From positions 10,061-74,060 of the forward strand of contig CAJUTC010000012.1 of assembly GCA_910589195.1 (NCBI GenBank): 64,000 nucleotides of DNA, in the 5' to 3' direction. The translations under genes were made by a program, and so were the position numbers. The DNA is from an uncultured Lachnospiraceae bacterium (GTDB lineage: Bacteria; Bacillota; Clostridia; Lachnospirales; Lachnospiraceae). Of the stretch, positions 43,629 to 53,664 are shown piece by piece. Position 1 is the stretch's first letter, and each line of letters opens with the position of its first letter. Below the pieces are notes generated by a model that ran no database searches, was not told the origin of the DNA, and was given only the letters and a program-made list of their open reading frames with translations.

Positions 43629-45068
43629 ATGAAAAAACAGTATGAAACCGTAATTGGCCTGGAAGTCCATGTGGAGCTGGCTACGAAAACAAAAATCTTC
43701 TGTTCCTGTTCCACGCGGTTTGGCAGTGCGCCCAACACCCATGTTTGCCCCGTATGCACTGGTATGCCCGGTTCCCTTCCCGTTTTAAACAAACAGGTGG
43801 TAGAGTATGCCCTGGCAGTAGGTCTGGCTACCAACTGCCAAATTAATCAGTACTGCAAGTTTGACCGGAAAAATTATTTTTATCCGGATAACCCGCAAAA
43901 TTATCAGATTTCCCAGTTATATCTGCCGATTTGCCATGATGGATTCGTAGAAATTGAAACGGAAGCGGGAAAAAAGAAAATCGGGATCCATGAAATCCAC
44001 ATGGAAGAAGACGCGGGAAAACTGGTTCATGACGAATGGGGCGACTGCTCACTGGTAGATTATAACCGAAGCGGGGTGCCCTTAATTGAGATTGTGTCAG
44101 AACCAGATATGCGCAACGCCCAGGAGGTAATTGCCTATCTGGAAAAGCTGAGGATGACGATCCAGTACCTAGGGGCTTCGGACTGCAAGCTTCAGGAAGG
44201 ATCCATGCGGGCGGATGTGAATTTATCTGTCCGTGAAGCAGGGACAAAAAATTTTGGAACCAGAACAGAGATGAAAAACTTAAATTCGTTTAAAGCCATT
44301 GCCCGTGCGATTGAGGGAGAGCGGGAGCGTCAGATTGAGCTTTTGGAATCAGGCGGGCAGGTGATCCAGGAAACCAGACGTTGGGATGACGGGAAAGGAA
44401 TGTCTCGGGCCATGCGTTCCAAGGAGGATGCCCAGGACTACCGGTATTTCCCAGACCCGGATTTGGTTCCTGTAAGAATCGACGATGAATGGATAGAGCG
44501 GATTCGAAGGGCGCAGCCAGAGATGCGGGAGGAAAAGATTGCCCGATACCAGGAGCAGTTTGAGCTCCCTCTTTATGATGCCCAGATTTTAACGGAATCC
44601 AAGCATCTGGCTGATATTTTTGAAGAAGCTGCATCCATCAGCCAAAAGCCGAAAGAAGTTTCCAACTGGCTGATGGTAGAAGGGATGCGGCTCTTAAAGG
44701 AATCGGAGATGGATGCTCAACAGCTTTCCTTTTCGCCCTGCCATCTGGCAGCATTAATTAAGCTGGTGGATGATAACATCATTAACCGAACCGTGGCTAA
44801 AACCGTATTTGAGGCAATTGTCCGGTCCGATGTGGATCCGGAGAAGTTTGTAGAAGAAAAAGGCCTTAAGGTAGTAAACGATGCCGACGCCCTTGAAAAG
44901 GCTGTAACCGAAATTATTGCTGCTAATCCACAGTCTGTCCAGGATTATAAAAATGGAAAAGAGAAAGCAGCCGGTTTTCTGGTGGGACAGACCATGAAGG
45001 CGATGAAAGGGAAAGCAGATCCGGGAATGGTAAATGAGTTCGTGCGGAAGCTGCTAAATGAAGCGTAA
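43629..45068 (+). CDS. gatB: Asp/Glu-tRNA amidotransferase subunit B
   Basis: The product has 479 residues. GLEVHVELATKTKIFCSC with the zinc cysteines (CSC...CPVC), LPVLNKQVVEYA, YNRSGVPLIEIVSEPD and the C-terminal YqeY-like tail domain are all present. It phosphorylates and amidates mischarged Glu-tRNA-Gln or Asp-tRNA-Asn. The operon implies the indirect route for at least one of these tRNAs. Confidence 0.97.
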   Translation: MKKQYETVIGLEVHVELATKTKIFCSCSTRFGSAPNTHVCPVCTGMPGSLPVLNKQVVEYALAVGLATNCQINQYCKFDRKNYFYPDNPQNYQISQLYLPICHDGFVEIETEAGKKKIGIHEIHMEEDAGKLVHDEWGDCSLVDYNRSGVPLIEIVSEPDMRNAQEVIAYLEKLRMTIQYLGASDCKLQEGSMRADVNLSVREAGTKNFGTRTEMKNLNSFKAIARAIEGERERQIELLESGGQVIQETRRWDDGKGMSRAMRSKEDAQDYRYFPDPDLVPVRIDDEWIERIRRAQPEMREEKIARYQEQFELPLYDAQILTESKHLADIFEEAASISQKPKEVSNWLMVEGMRLLKESEMDAQQLSFSPCHLAALIKLVDDNIINRTVAKTVFEAIVRSDVDPEKFVEEKGLKVVNDADALEKAVTEIIAANPQSVQDYKNGKEKAAGFLVGQTMKAMKGKADPGMVNEFVRKLLNEA

Positions 45069-45205
45069 CAAAGGGTAAAAGGACAAAATATGGTGCGTCC
45101 CATACAGGAGTGAAGTTTCAAATAAAGTCGAAACCGGTTTTTAAGATACAGATTTGAGCAAGCCGGGGAAATCAAACAATATACCAAAATAAAAGGAGAT
45201 TTGCT

Positions 45206-46492
45206 ATGAAGCCATTTGCGGAAATGACAAAAGAAGAGCTGGAAAGCTTGCGTGCCCAGTTAAAGGCCAAATATAAAGAGTATCAGGGGAAGGGATTAAG
45301 CCTGAATATGGCCAGAGGAAAGCCGTGTACGGAGCAGTTGGATCTATCTATGGGAATGATGGATGTGTTAAGCAGTGAGGACGACTTGACATGCGAAGAT
45401 GGTACCGACTGCCGTAATTACGGTGTTTTGGACGGAATTAAGGAAGCCAGGGAGCTGATTGGGGATATGATGGAAAATCCCATTGACAGCATTATTATCT
45501 ATGGAAATTCCAGTCTGAACGTAATGTATGATACCATTTCCCGTTCTATGACCCATGGCGTTATGGGAAATACGCCATGGTGCAAGCTGGATAAAGTAAA
45601 GTTTTTATGTCCGGTTCCAGGATACGATCGCCATTTTGCCATTACCCAGTATTTTGGAATTGAAATGGTGAATGTACCGATGACGCCTACCGGGCCTGAT
45701 ATGGATATAGTACAGGAGCTGGTAGCTTCCGATGAAACGATTAAAGGTATCTGGTGTGTGCCCAAGTATTCCAATCCCCAGGGGATTTCTTATTCTGATG
45801 ATACGGTTAGACGGTTTGCGCGGTTAAAACCAGCGGCAAAGGATTTCCGCATTTACTGGGATAATGCTTACGGAGTGCATCACCTGTATGATCATGACCA
45901 GGATCATTTAATTGAAATCCTGGCAGAGTGCAAGCGGGCAGGAAACCCGGATTTAGTTTATAAATTTGCGTCTACTTCCAAAATCAGCTTCCCAGGTTCT
46001 GGTCTTGCGGCCATTGCCACTTCGCCCAATAATATGGAAGACATTAAAAAACAGTTAATGATCCAGACCATTGGCCACGATAAGGTGAATCAGTTACGCC
46101 ATGTAAGGTTCTTCGGAAATATCCATGGAATGATTGAGCATATGCGCCTCCATGCTGATATTCTCCGGCCTAAATTTGAAATGGTGGTCAATACTCTAGA
46201 AAGCGAGTTAGGCGGCCTGGGGATCGGAGAATGGACTTCGCCAAAAGGAGGTTATTTTATTTCCTTCGATTCTATGGACGGATGCGCTAAGGATATTGTA
46301 GCAAGAGCTAAAAAAGCCGGGGTGATTATGACCGGGGCAGGCGCAACGTATCCTTACGGAAAGGATCCTCATGACAGCAATATCCGAATAGCGCCGACAT
46401 ACCCTTCCCTGGAGGATTTGCAGACTGCCATGGTGATCTTTACCCTGTGTGTTAAGCTGGCGTCTATTGACAAGCTGCTGGGAAGAAGGTAG
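45206..46492 (+). CDS. Aminotransferase of the Aminotran_MocR / AspT type
   Basis: The product has 428 residues, a fold-type I PLP enzyme without the GntR domain of MocR regulators. PLP residues are visible: Asn190 (SNPQG), Asp219 (YWDNAYG) and Lys259 (ASTSKISFPGSG). The order and the N-terminal LNMARGKPCTEQLDLS match the PF12897 subgroup that includes C. glutamicum aspartate aminotransferase. Its closeness to gatCAB fits an aspartate/glutamate role, but this is inferred. Confidence 0.85.
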   Translation: MKPFAEMTKEELESLRAQLKAKYKEYQGKGLSLNMARGKPCTEQLDLSMGMMDVLSSEDDLTCEDGTDCRNYGVLDGIKEARELIGDMMENPIDSIIIYGNSSLNVMYDTISRSMTHGVMGNTPWCKLDKVKFLCPVPGYDRHFAITQYFGIEMVNVPMTPTGPDMDIVQELVASDETIKGIWCVPKYSNPQGISYSDDTVRRFARLKPAAKDFRIYWDNAYGVHHLYDHDQDHLIEILAECKRAGNPDLVYKFASTSKISFPGSGLAAIATSPNNMEDIKKQLMIQTIGHDKVNQLRHVRFFGNIHGMIEHMRLHADILRPKFEMVVNTLESELGGLGIGEWTSPKGGYFISFDSMDGCAKDIVARAKKAGVIMTGAGATYPYGKDPHDSNIRIAPTYPSLEDLQTAMVIFTLCVKLASIDKLLGRR

Positions 46493-46523
46493 GAATCTAT
46501 TACTGAGTTCGCGTAGTAAACAG

Positions 46524-46567
46524 AAAGCCGGGAATCCGCATAAACAGCGGACGTTCCGGCTTTTCGT
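46524..46567 (+). terminator. Terminator after the aminotransferase
   Basis: AAAGCCGG pairs with CCGGCTTT, with an inner TCCGC/GCGGA helix, followed by TTCGTTT. Confidence 0.75.
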
Positions 46568-46761
46568 TTATGCTTATGTTATGGTTATGGGAGCGTGACT
46601 TGATTCTAATGATAAAGAAATGGGCCGGTAGGTTGAAAGGAATATCCTGGTGTGCTAAAATGATACAGGCCGAAAGATTCAACCGAAACGTACAATGAAG
46701 GGAAATTTGTCAGACCACACAAAGGAAAGAAGGTAAGGGGAAGTTGCGGAGGAAAATTAAT

Positions 46762-47826
46762 ATGGTACAGAGTTGGTTTTACAGGAAAAAGTCAGTTTGG
46801 CAGGAGCTAAGAGCAGGTCTGACAAGGACGGCGCTGGCAGTTTGCTTAGGGGTGGCTTTTGTTCTTGGAGGCTGTAAAAATGGGGGTTTTTCAAAGGCTC
46901 CCATCGCTCCCATATCAAAATCGGATTTTATGTTAAACACCTTTGTAACCATAACGATTTATGACAGCCAGGATGAAAGCCTTTTAGAGGAAAGCCTGAA
47001 GCTTTGCCGGGAATACGAAAACCTGTTAAGCCGGACTCTGGAAAGCAGCGAGATTTCCAGGCTGAATAACCGAGATCCCAAAACAGCAGCGGTAACGGTA
47101 TCCGATACCACTGCGGAACTGATTCAAAAAGGGCTGGAATTTTCTGCCCGTTCCCAGGGAGCCTTTGACATTACCATCGAACCAGTTAGCTCCCTTTGGG
47201 ACTTTTCCGGAAACAGCCAGATCGTGCCCCAAAAAAAGCAATTAGAGGAAGCGGCAGAGAAGGTGGATTACCGTCAGGTGTTAGTAGAAGGAAACCAGAT
47301 CCATTTTGCTTCGCCAGATACCCGGATTGAGCTGGGCGCCATAGCAAAGGGCTATATTGCGGATAAAATTAAGGAATATCTATTGGGACAGGGTGTGAAA
47401 AGCGCGTTGATCAATTTGGGAGGCAATGTACTTTGTATTGGAGAAAAGCCGGACAGTTCTCCTTTTTACATTGGTTTGCAAATGCCTTTTAAAGATCGGA
47501 ATGAAACCATAGCAGTAGTAGCGGTAACGGATCAGTCAGTGGTAACTTCCGGCATTTACGAGCGATATTTTGAAAAGGACGGGATGGACTATCACCATAT
47601 TTTAAATCCGGATACCGGCTATCCCTATGATAATGATCTGTTAAGTGTTACCATCATATCACCGAAATCAGTGGATGGTGACGGTTTCAGCACAGCCTGC
47701 TTTTCCCTGGGACTGGAAAAAGGGATGGCGCTTGTAAATCAAGCGGAAGATGTTTACGGCTTTTTTATTACAGAAGACTATCAGATCCACTATTCTGAAG
47801 GGGCAGAAAAATGGCTGAAGCCGTAA
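46762..47826 (+). CDS. apbE: ApbE family FAD:protein FMN transferase, lipoprotein
   Basis: The product has 354 residues from ATG 46762 behind GGAGGAAA. The signal ends in a lipobox (FVLGGC), so the enzyme is anchored outside the cell. ELGAIAKGYIADKI, INLGGNVLCIG, HHILNPDTGYPYDNDL and SVDGDGFSTACFSLG are the FAD and metal sites. ApbE attaches FMN to Thr/Ser of flavoproteins such as RnfG/D or NqrB/C or fumarate reductases; no target gene is in the window. Confidence 0.94.
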   Translation: MVQSWFYRKKSVWQELRAGLTRTALAVCLGVAFVLGGCKNGGFSKAPIAPISKSDFMLNTFVTITIYDSQDESLLEESLKLCREYENLLSRTLESSEISRLNNRDPKTAAVTVSDTTAELIQKGLEFSARSQGAFDITIEPVSSLWDFSGNSQIVPQKKQLEEAAEKVDYRQVLVEGNQIHFASPDTRIELGAIAKGYIADKIKEYLLGQGVKSALINLGGNVLCIGEKPDSSPFYIGLQMPFKDRNETIAVVAVTDQSVVTSGIYERYFEKDGMDYHHILNPDTGYPYDNDLLSVTIISPKSVDGDGFSTACFSLGLEKGMALVNQAEDVYGFFITEDYQIHYSEGAEKWLKP

Positions 47827-47835
47827 GCTTCCGGT

Positions 47836-47865
47836 TTGGCCTTTACTTTTTTGGCAGTTTATACT
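47836..47865 (+). promoter_or_regulatory. Possible promoter of gtrA-yfhO-argH
   Basis: TTGGCC and TATACT are 18 bp apart at the apbE stop. Confidence 0.45.
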
Positions 47866-47903
47866 ACAATGAAGAAAATCTGGATTTCAAGGAATTGATG
47901 AGA

Positions 47904-48380
47904 ATGTTTCAATTAGGAAATAAGGAAAACAAATTGAGTATTAAAAAAATAAAGGAATTATGCCTTAACTATGAAACCATCAGCTATTTTGTGTGTGGGG
48001 TTCTTACTACACTGGTGGATTGGGGCAGCTTTTGGCTGATGGATGAACGGTGGCAGTTAGACTACCGCATTACGACTGCTTTGTCGTGGATGGCTGCCGT
48101 TGTATTTGCGTATTTGGTAAATAAGCTGATTGTGTTTCGGAAATTTCGGTTTGGCCCCTCGTATCTGTGGAAGGAATGGTGGGCCTTTTTTGCGGCAAGG
48201 GCATTTTCCGGAATTTTAGTGATGATTTTAATGATTGTCCTGGTGGACATGCTTTCCTGGGGAACGTTTTATATTGGAGAGTTAAAAGCAGGTCTTTATC
48301 TGGCAAAAGCCCTGGTTTCTGCTGTAAATCTGATTGTAAACTATTTGTTTGGCAAGCTTTGGATTTTTAAAAAGACATAA
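47904..48380 (+). CDS. GtrA family membrane protein
   Basis: The product has 158 residues and four membrane helices with the GtrA pattern (YFVCGVLTTLVDWGSFWLM; FAYLVNKLIVFR; LIVNYLFGKLWIFKK). GtrA proteins are thought to handle undecaprenyl-linked sugars across the membrane. ATG 47904 was chosen for AAGGAA 9 nt upstream; ATG 47898 and the upstream ATG 47811, which would overlap apbE, are alternatives. Its neighbour is a YfhO protein, a known functional partner. Confidence 0.85.
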   Translation: MFQLGNKENKLSIKKIKELCLNYETISYFVCGVLTTLVDWGSFWLMDERWQLDYRITTALSWMAAVVFAYLVNKLIVFRKFRFGPSYLWKEWWAFFAARAFSGILVMILMIVLVDMLSWGTFYIGELKAGLYLAKALVSAVNLIVNYLFGKLWIFKKT

Positions 48381-48502
48381 GTGATAAGAACAAGAGTATG
48401 AGCAGATTGCATTGGTAAAACCAGGAGAAATTTTTAAAACACATGCATTCAAAGAGCAGGGCAGAAATGAAACCATTCTTAAGAAATTGGAGGAAATAGA
48501 AT

Positions 48503-51196
48503 TTGCAGATACAAAGTCAAAAGAAGGAGCGCAGCCTGATCCGCCCGGGAGATGGAACCATAGCGGCGTTTTTGGTTCCAATTCTGGTGATGGTGATTAT
48601 CTTTATCCAAAGGGAGATTTTCCCTTTTGGGGAGGAGAGCTTTTTGCGAACCGATATGTACCATCAGTATGCCCCGTTTTTTTCAGAATTTCATTATAAG
48701 CTAAGGCATGGGGGAAGCCTGCTATATAGCTGGGATGTGGGGATGGGAGTTAATTTTGCTGCTCTCTACGCCTACTATTTAGCCAGCCCGTTTAATTGGC
48801 TGCTGCTGCTGTGCCCTAAAAAACTGATTATTGAGTTTATGACGTATCTGATCGTACTGAAAATCGGTTTATGCGGTCTGACCATGCATTACTATTTAAG
48901 GAAACATTATAAAACCGAGTGTTTCGGAACGGCATATTTCGGTATTTTATATGCCCTTTCCGGTTATTTGGCCGCATATAGCTGGAACATTATGTGGTTG
49001 GACTGTATTTTGCTGTTCCCCATAATTTTACTGGGAGTGGAGCGGCTGGTTCATGAAGGGAAATGGAAGCTTTACTGTATTTGCCTGGGCCTGTCAATTT
49101 TGTCAAATTACTATATTTCCATTATGATCTGCATATTCCTGGTGATTTATTTTGCTGCTTTGCTGATTTTGGAAGAGTGGAATGGCTGGATCAGGCTGCT
49201 TACAAGGAGCGGGCAATTTGCTCTGGCTTCCTTAGGGGCGGGAGGCATGGCCGGGTTTATCCTTCTTCCGGAAGCTTTGGCGCTCCAGTCTACCGCTTCG
49301 GGAAGTTCTACATTTCCGAAAACATTCAGTTCCTATTTTTCAATTATTGATATGATTGCCAGGCATATTGGAAATGTGGAAGTGGAGATTGGCTTAGATC
49401 ATTGGCCGAATATTTACTGTGGTGTAGCAGTGCTCATGTTTTTTTTGATGTATTTAGCTTGCCAAAGGATTCCAGCCAAGGAAAAGATGGTATATGGCAG
49501 CTTTTTGCTGTTTTTCTACTTAAGTTTTTCCGTTAATGTATTGAATTTTCTGTGGCATGGGTTCCATTACCCCAACAGCCTGCCTTGCAGGCAGTCATTT
49601 ATCTATATTTTGCTGCTTTTAAGCATGTGCTTCCACGCCTACCTTAAGCTGGATGATATTCCATGGAAGCATGTAGTCCTGGCGTTTTGGGGTGCTGTGG
49701 CCTTTGTGCTGGTAGCGGAACAGACGGTAGAAAAAGGAGATTTTCATTTTATAGTTTTTTATGTGGCGATTGTATTTTTGGCTATGTACGCCGGTCTTAT
49801 ATACTTGTATCATCGAGGGGTAAGCCGGAATGTGCTGGTGCTTTCCGCTCTTGGCCTGGTTTCACTGGAAGTGGCAATTAACACCACCGTCACCAGCGTT
49901 ACCGTTACCAGCCGCACCAGCTATGTCCGTGATAATGAGGATGTGCAGATTTTGCTGGAAGAAACGGTGCCAAAAGATACCTTTTACCGGATTGAAAAAA
50001 TGACCAGGAAAACGAAAAATGATGGAGCCTGGATGAATTTTCCTTCCGTATCCTTATTTTCCTCAGTGGCAAATGCGGATTTGTCCGATCTGTTTAAACA
50101 GCTTGGATGTGAAAGCTCTACCAATGCCTATGGCATTAATGGAAGCACCCCATTAGTGAATTCTCTGTTTTCTGTCCGCTATGGTCTGTATTCCGGAATT
50201 CCAGATGAGTTTCCTCTTTTAACGTATGTAGGAGAATCCGGTGATACGTATCTTTATGAGAACGCTTATACCCTTCCCCTGGGCTTTATGCTTCCCCTTG
50301 AGATAGAAGAAGATCTTCAGTTAGAAAGTGGGATACCGGCTGATGTGCAGAACCGGATGTCCGAGCTGTTAGGAGGAGGCCAGGTACTATCAGACGCCTG
50401 GGGGGAGGTGGAAGGACAGACATTCCGCTTTACGCCAGAACGGGACGGAGACTATTATATCTATGTGATTAATAAAAATATTAATGAGGTAACCATAAGC
50501 AAAGGGGATGAAAGCAAAAAGTATGATCACGTAAACCGGGGATTTTTCCTGGAGCTGGGATGGTGCCTGGCAGGGCAGGAAATTACGGCCACCTGTACCG
50601 AAAATGAGATCATGGATGTAAGAGCTTACCGGTTTGAGGAAAACGCCCTCAGGGATATTTACGAGAATTTAAAAGGCGGCGGCCTGACTGTAACCCTTTG
50701 GCAGGATACCGCAATTGAGGGAACCGTTTTGGCAGAAGAGCCAGGTCTGTTTTTTACCAGTATCCCTTATGATAAGGGATGGACTGTAACAGTGGATGGG
50801 GAGGAAGTGGAAGGCCGAAAGGTTATCGGCGCGTTTCTGGGCTTTGATTTGCCTGCCGGAAAGCATGAAATCCAGTTCCGCTATTATCCGCCGGGAATGA
50901 AAATGGGAATATTAGTTAGCGCATCCAGTTTGCTGTGTATCCTTTTCCTGATTTGGAAGGAGAATAAGCAGAGGCCGACAAGACCAGTTCCGGAAGAAGT
51001 CAAGGCGGTACAAGACGAAGGCCAGGAGGCAGCCAAAGAGGATGGGGCAGACTTTTTTGATTGGAAGAAAAAGGAAAATATGAAGCGGCAGGTAATTAGC
51101 ACCAATCTGGACTGGCTGGATGATGACATTGACAGCGAAGCAGATTGGGATAGCTGGATGATCGATGATATAGATTCCGAGAAAACAAATGAATGA
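48503..51196 (+). CDS. YfhO family membrane glycosyltransferase-like protein
   Basis: The product has 897 residues from TTG 48503, behind GGAGG. About twelve N-terminal helices (LRTDMYHQYAPFFSEFHYKL; SYNIMWLD-type SWNIMWLDCILLFPI) are followed by an extracytoplasmic beta domain (about 480-790), a last helix and an acidic cytoplasmic tail with two DDIDSE strings. In Bacillus and Listeria, YfhO transfers sugar from a lipid carrier to lipoteichoic acid; the CsbB-type enzyme that loads the carrier and works with GtrA is not adjacent here. argH follows 23 bp downstream. Confidence 0.85.
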   Translation: MQIQSQKKERSLIRPGDGTIAAFLVPILVMVIIFIQREIFPFGEESFLRTDMYHQYAPFFSEFHYKLRHGGSLLYSWDVGMGVNFAALYAYYLASPFNWLLLLCPKKLIIEFMTYLIVLKIGLCGLTMHYYLRKHYKTECFGTAYFGILYALSGYLAAYSWNIMWLDCILLFPIILLGVERLVHEGKWKLYCICLGLSILSNYYISIMICIFLVIYFAALLILEEWNGWIRLLTRSGQFALASLGAGGMAGFILLPEALALQSTASGSSTFPKTFSSYFSIIDMIARHIGNVEVEIGLDHWPNIYCGVAVLMFFLMYLACQRIPAKEKMVYGSFLLFFYLSFSVNVLNFLWHGFHYPNSLPCRQSFIYILLLLSMCFHAYLKLDDIPWKHVVLAFWGAVAFVLVAEQTVEKGDFHFIVFYVAIVFLAMYAGLIYLYHRGVSRNVLVLSALGLVSLEVAINTTVTSVTVTSRTSYVRDNEDVQILLEETVPKDTFYRIEKMTRKTKNDGAWMNFPSVSLFSSVANADLSDLFKQLGCESSTNAYGINGSTPLVNSLFSVRYGLYSGIPDEFPLLTYVGESGDTYLYENAYTLPLGFMLPLEIEEDLQLESGIPADVQNRMSELLGGGQVLSDAWGEVEGQTFRFTPERDGDYYIYVINKNINEVTISKGDESKKYDHVNRGFFLELGWCLAGQEITATCTENEIMDVRAYRFEENALRDIYENLKGGGLTVTLWQDTAIEGTVLAEEPGLFFTSIPYDKGWTVTVDGEEVEGRKVIGAFLGFDLPAGKHEIQFRYYPPGMKMGILVSASSLLCILFLIWKENKQRPTRPVPEEVKAVQDEGQEAAKEDGADFFDWKKKENMKRQVISTNLDWLDDDIDSEADWDSWMIDDIDSEKTNE

Positions 51197-51219
51197 AATG
51201 ATAAAGGAGAAAACAGAAT

Positions 51220-52608
51220 ATGAAACTTTGGGGCGGACGCTTTACAAAAGAAACTAATCAACTTGTGCATAATTTTAATGAGTCATTGTCTTTTGACCAA
51301 AAGTTTTACCAGCAGGATATCCGAGGCAGCATTGCCCATGTAACCATGTTGGCAAAACAGGGGATTTTAAGCCAGGAGGATCAAGAGGCGATTGTGAAAG
51401 GACTGGAGGGAATCCGCTCAGATATTGAAGCAGGAACGCTCCAAATCGGGCAGGGAGCAGAGGATATTCACTCATTTGTAGAAGAAACACTGACAAACCG
51501 GATTGGAGAAGCGGGAAAACGGCTTCATACAGGACGGAGCCGCAATGATCAGGTTGCCTTGGATATGAAGCTTTATACCAGAGATCAGGTAAAAGAGCTG
51601 GATGGTTTGCTTATGCGGCTTTTAAAAGAGCTTCTAACCATTATGGAGGAACATACCGATACCTTTATGCCTGGCTTTACCCATATGCAAAAGGCACAGC
51701 CCATTACCTTGGCTCACCATGTGGGCGCGTATTTTGAAATGTTTTACAGAGATAAAAGCCGCCTGCATGATATCTATGAGCGGATGAATTACTGCCCGTT
51801 AGGATCTGGCGCTTTGGCCGGAACCACATATCCCTTGGATCGGGACTATACAGCAAAGCTTTTGGATTTTTATGGCCCTACTTTAAATTCCATGGATTCT
51901 GTGGCGGACCGGGACTATTTGCTAGAGCTGCTTAGCGCCATGTCCATTATTTCCATGCATTTAAGCCGGTTCTGTGAGGAAATTATTATCTGGAACTCCA
52001 ATGAGTACCAGTTTGTGGAACTTGACGATTCTTATTCCACCGGAAGCAGCATTATGCCGCAGAAGAAGAATCCTGATATTGCGGAACTGATAAGGGGAAA
52101 AACCGGGCGGGTGTATGGGGCCCTGATTGCTCTGCTTACTACCATGAAGGGCCTTCCTTTGGCTTATAATAAAGACATGCAGGAGGATAAGGAGCTGACC
52201 TTTGATGCGATCGATACCGTAAAGGGCTGTATCCTGTTATTTACTGGGATGATTTCATCTATGACGTTCCGGAAGGATGTAATGGAGAGAAGTGCCAAAA
52301 ACGGATTTACCAATGCTACCGATGCTGCTGATTACCTGGTTAAGCATGGGGTTCCTTTCCGGGATGCTCATGGTATTGTAGGCCGTCTGGTGCTGCATTG
52401 CCTGGATAAGGGGATTGCCTTAGATGACATGACGTTGGAAGAATTTAAGGCCATTAGCCCGGTATTTGAGGCTGACATTTATGAAGCCATCAGCATGAAG
52501 ACCTGTGTGGAAAAACGAACCACCATTGGGGCGCCTGGGGAGGATGCCGTGAAGCAGGTGATTCAAATTTATAAGAAAAAACTGGAGGGACAAAAAGATG
52601 ACAAGTAA
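51220..52608 (+). CDS. argH: Argininosuccinate lyase
   Basis: The product has 462 residues. WGGRFTKETNQLVHNFN, HTGRSRNDQVALD and the fumarase-superfamily signature GSSIMPQKKNPD are intact. It splits argininosuccinate into arginine and fumarate. It is 6 kb away from argG and co-directional with yfhO. AAGGAG precedes the start. It overlaps the next gene by 11 bp. Confidence 0.97.
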   Translation: MKLWGGRFTKETNQLVHNFNESLSFDQKFYQQDIRGSIAHVTMLAKQGILSQEDQEAIVKGLEGIRSDIEAGTLQIGQGAEDIHSFVEETLTNRIGEAGKRLHTGRSRNDQVALDMKLYTRDQVKELDGLLMRLLKELLTIMEEHTDTFMPGFTHMQKAQPITLAHHVGAYFEMFYRDKSRLHDIYERMNYCPLGSGALAGTTYPLDRDYTAKLLDFYGPTLNSMDSVADRDYLLELLSAMSIISMHLSRFCEEIIIWNSNEYQFVELDDSYSTGSSIMPQKKNPDIAELIRGKTGRVYGALIALLTTMKGLPLAYNKDMQEDKELTFDAIDTVKGCILLFTGMISSMTFRKDVMERSAKNGFTNATDAADYLVKHGVPFRDAHGIVGRLVLHCLDKGIALDDMTLEEFKAISPVFEADIYEAISMKTCVEKRTTIGAPGEDAVKQVIQIYKKKLEGQKDDK

Positions 52609-53179
52609 ACTTACCAGGCAGGATGCGCTTAAGCTGCTAAAAACCTATAATAAAGAACCATTCCATATTCTTCATGGCCTGACGGTAGAAGGGGTAATGC
52701 GTTGGTATGCCAATGAACTGGGGTACGGGGAAGAGGAAGAATACTGGGGGATTACCGGTCTTCTCCACGATATTGATTTTGAACAGTGGCCCGATGAACA
52801 CTGCAAAAAGGCTCCAGAGCTTTTACGGGACGCAGGAGTTGGAGAAGATATGATCCACTCTGTCTGCAGCCACGGATACGGCCTGTGCAGCGATGTTTGC
52901 CCGGATCATGAGATGGAGAAGGTTTTATTTGCCACCGATGAACTAACTGGGTTAATCGGCGCGGCAGCCAGGATGCGTCCGTCAAAAAGTGTGATGGATA
53001 TGGAAGTATCCAGCCTGAAAAAGAAGTTCAAGGATAAACGGTTTGCGGCTGGGTGCTCCCGGGATGTGATCAAGGAAGGATGTGAACGGCTGGGATGGGA
53101 GCTGGAAATGCTTTTTGAAAAAACAATTGAGGCAATGCGTTCCTGCGAGGCGTCGGTAAATCGGGAACTGGATTTGTGA
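52598..53179 (+). CDS. HD-domain hydrolase
   Basis: The product has 193 residues. The metal-binding set is His24-region (HILHG), the HD pair in GLLHDIDFEQWP, a His in SVCSHGYG, and Asp in FATDELTG. This is the HDIG type of small phosphohydrolase. Translation is probably coupled to argH. The substrate is unknown. Confidence 0.82.
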   Translation: MTSKLTRQDALKLLKTYNKEPFHILHGLTVEGVMRWYANELGYGEEEEYWGITGLLHDIDFEQWPDEHCKKAPELLRDAGVGEDMIHSVCSHGYGLCSDVCPDHEMEKVLFATDELTGLIGAAARMRPSKSVMDMEVSSLKKKFKDKRFAAGCSRDVIKEGCERLGWELEMLFEKTIEAMRSCEASVNRELDL

Positions 53180-53198
53180 TAAATTTTCTGATAATTGG

Positions 53199-53245
53199 AA
53201 AAGACTCTTCAATTTTGCAAACGGGTTGGAGGGCTTTTTCTTTTT
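53199..53245 (+). terminator. Imperfect terminator after the HD gene
   Basis: AAAAGACTCTTCAA pairs with TTGGAGGGCTTTT with one bulge and G-T pairs, followed by T-rich sequence. Confidence 0.6.
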
Positions 53246-53412
53246 TGTATCTAATTATAGGCAAAAAATATTCTTATGCCAGGTATCATACAAATTGCAG
53301 TAAAATTTAATATATTTTTATTTAAAATGACTATGGAAATCTTGCCAGGACTGGTATATTATAGTGCGCGAGGGGAAATAATAATTGAAAAGCTGAAAAG
53401 GAGGTGCAGGAT

Positions 53413-53643
53413 ATGAAAACGTATCCGGTAAATTTACGAAAGACAGAAGATGTTTTGAACTTTGTGAAGATTGTAAATACCTTTGACGGCGACGTTGACT
53501 TAAAAAGCGGCAGCATGATTATTGACGCAAAATCCCTTATGGGCGCAATTTGTATGACCGGAAAGAAGACCTTGGAAATGGTAGTGCATTCCAGCGATTG
53601 TGATCATCTAGTTCGGCAATTGGCGGAATACCTCTGTGCATAA
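53413..53643 (+). CDS. HPr-like protein without the phospho-histidine
   Basis: The product has 76 residues from ATG 53413 behind GGAGGTG. The C-terminal half keeps the HPr regulatory-serine motif (DAKSLMGAICM, compare KSIMGVMSL), but the N-terminal GLHARPA loop with the active His is absent. It therefore cannot act as a standard PTS phosphocarrier; a Crh-like regulatory role through serine phosphorylation is possible. It stands alone between terminators. Confidence 0.75.
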   Translation: MKTYPVNLRKTEDVLNFVKIVNTFDGDVDLKSGSMIIDAKSLMGAICMTGKKTLEMVVHSSDCDHLVRQLAEYLCA

Positions 53644-53664
53644 AAATGAATCATAATTTATAAA

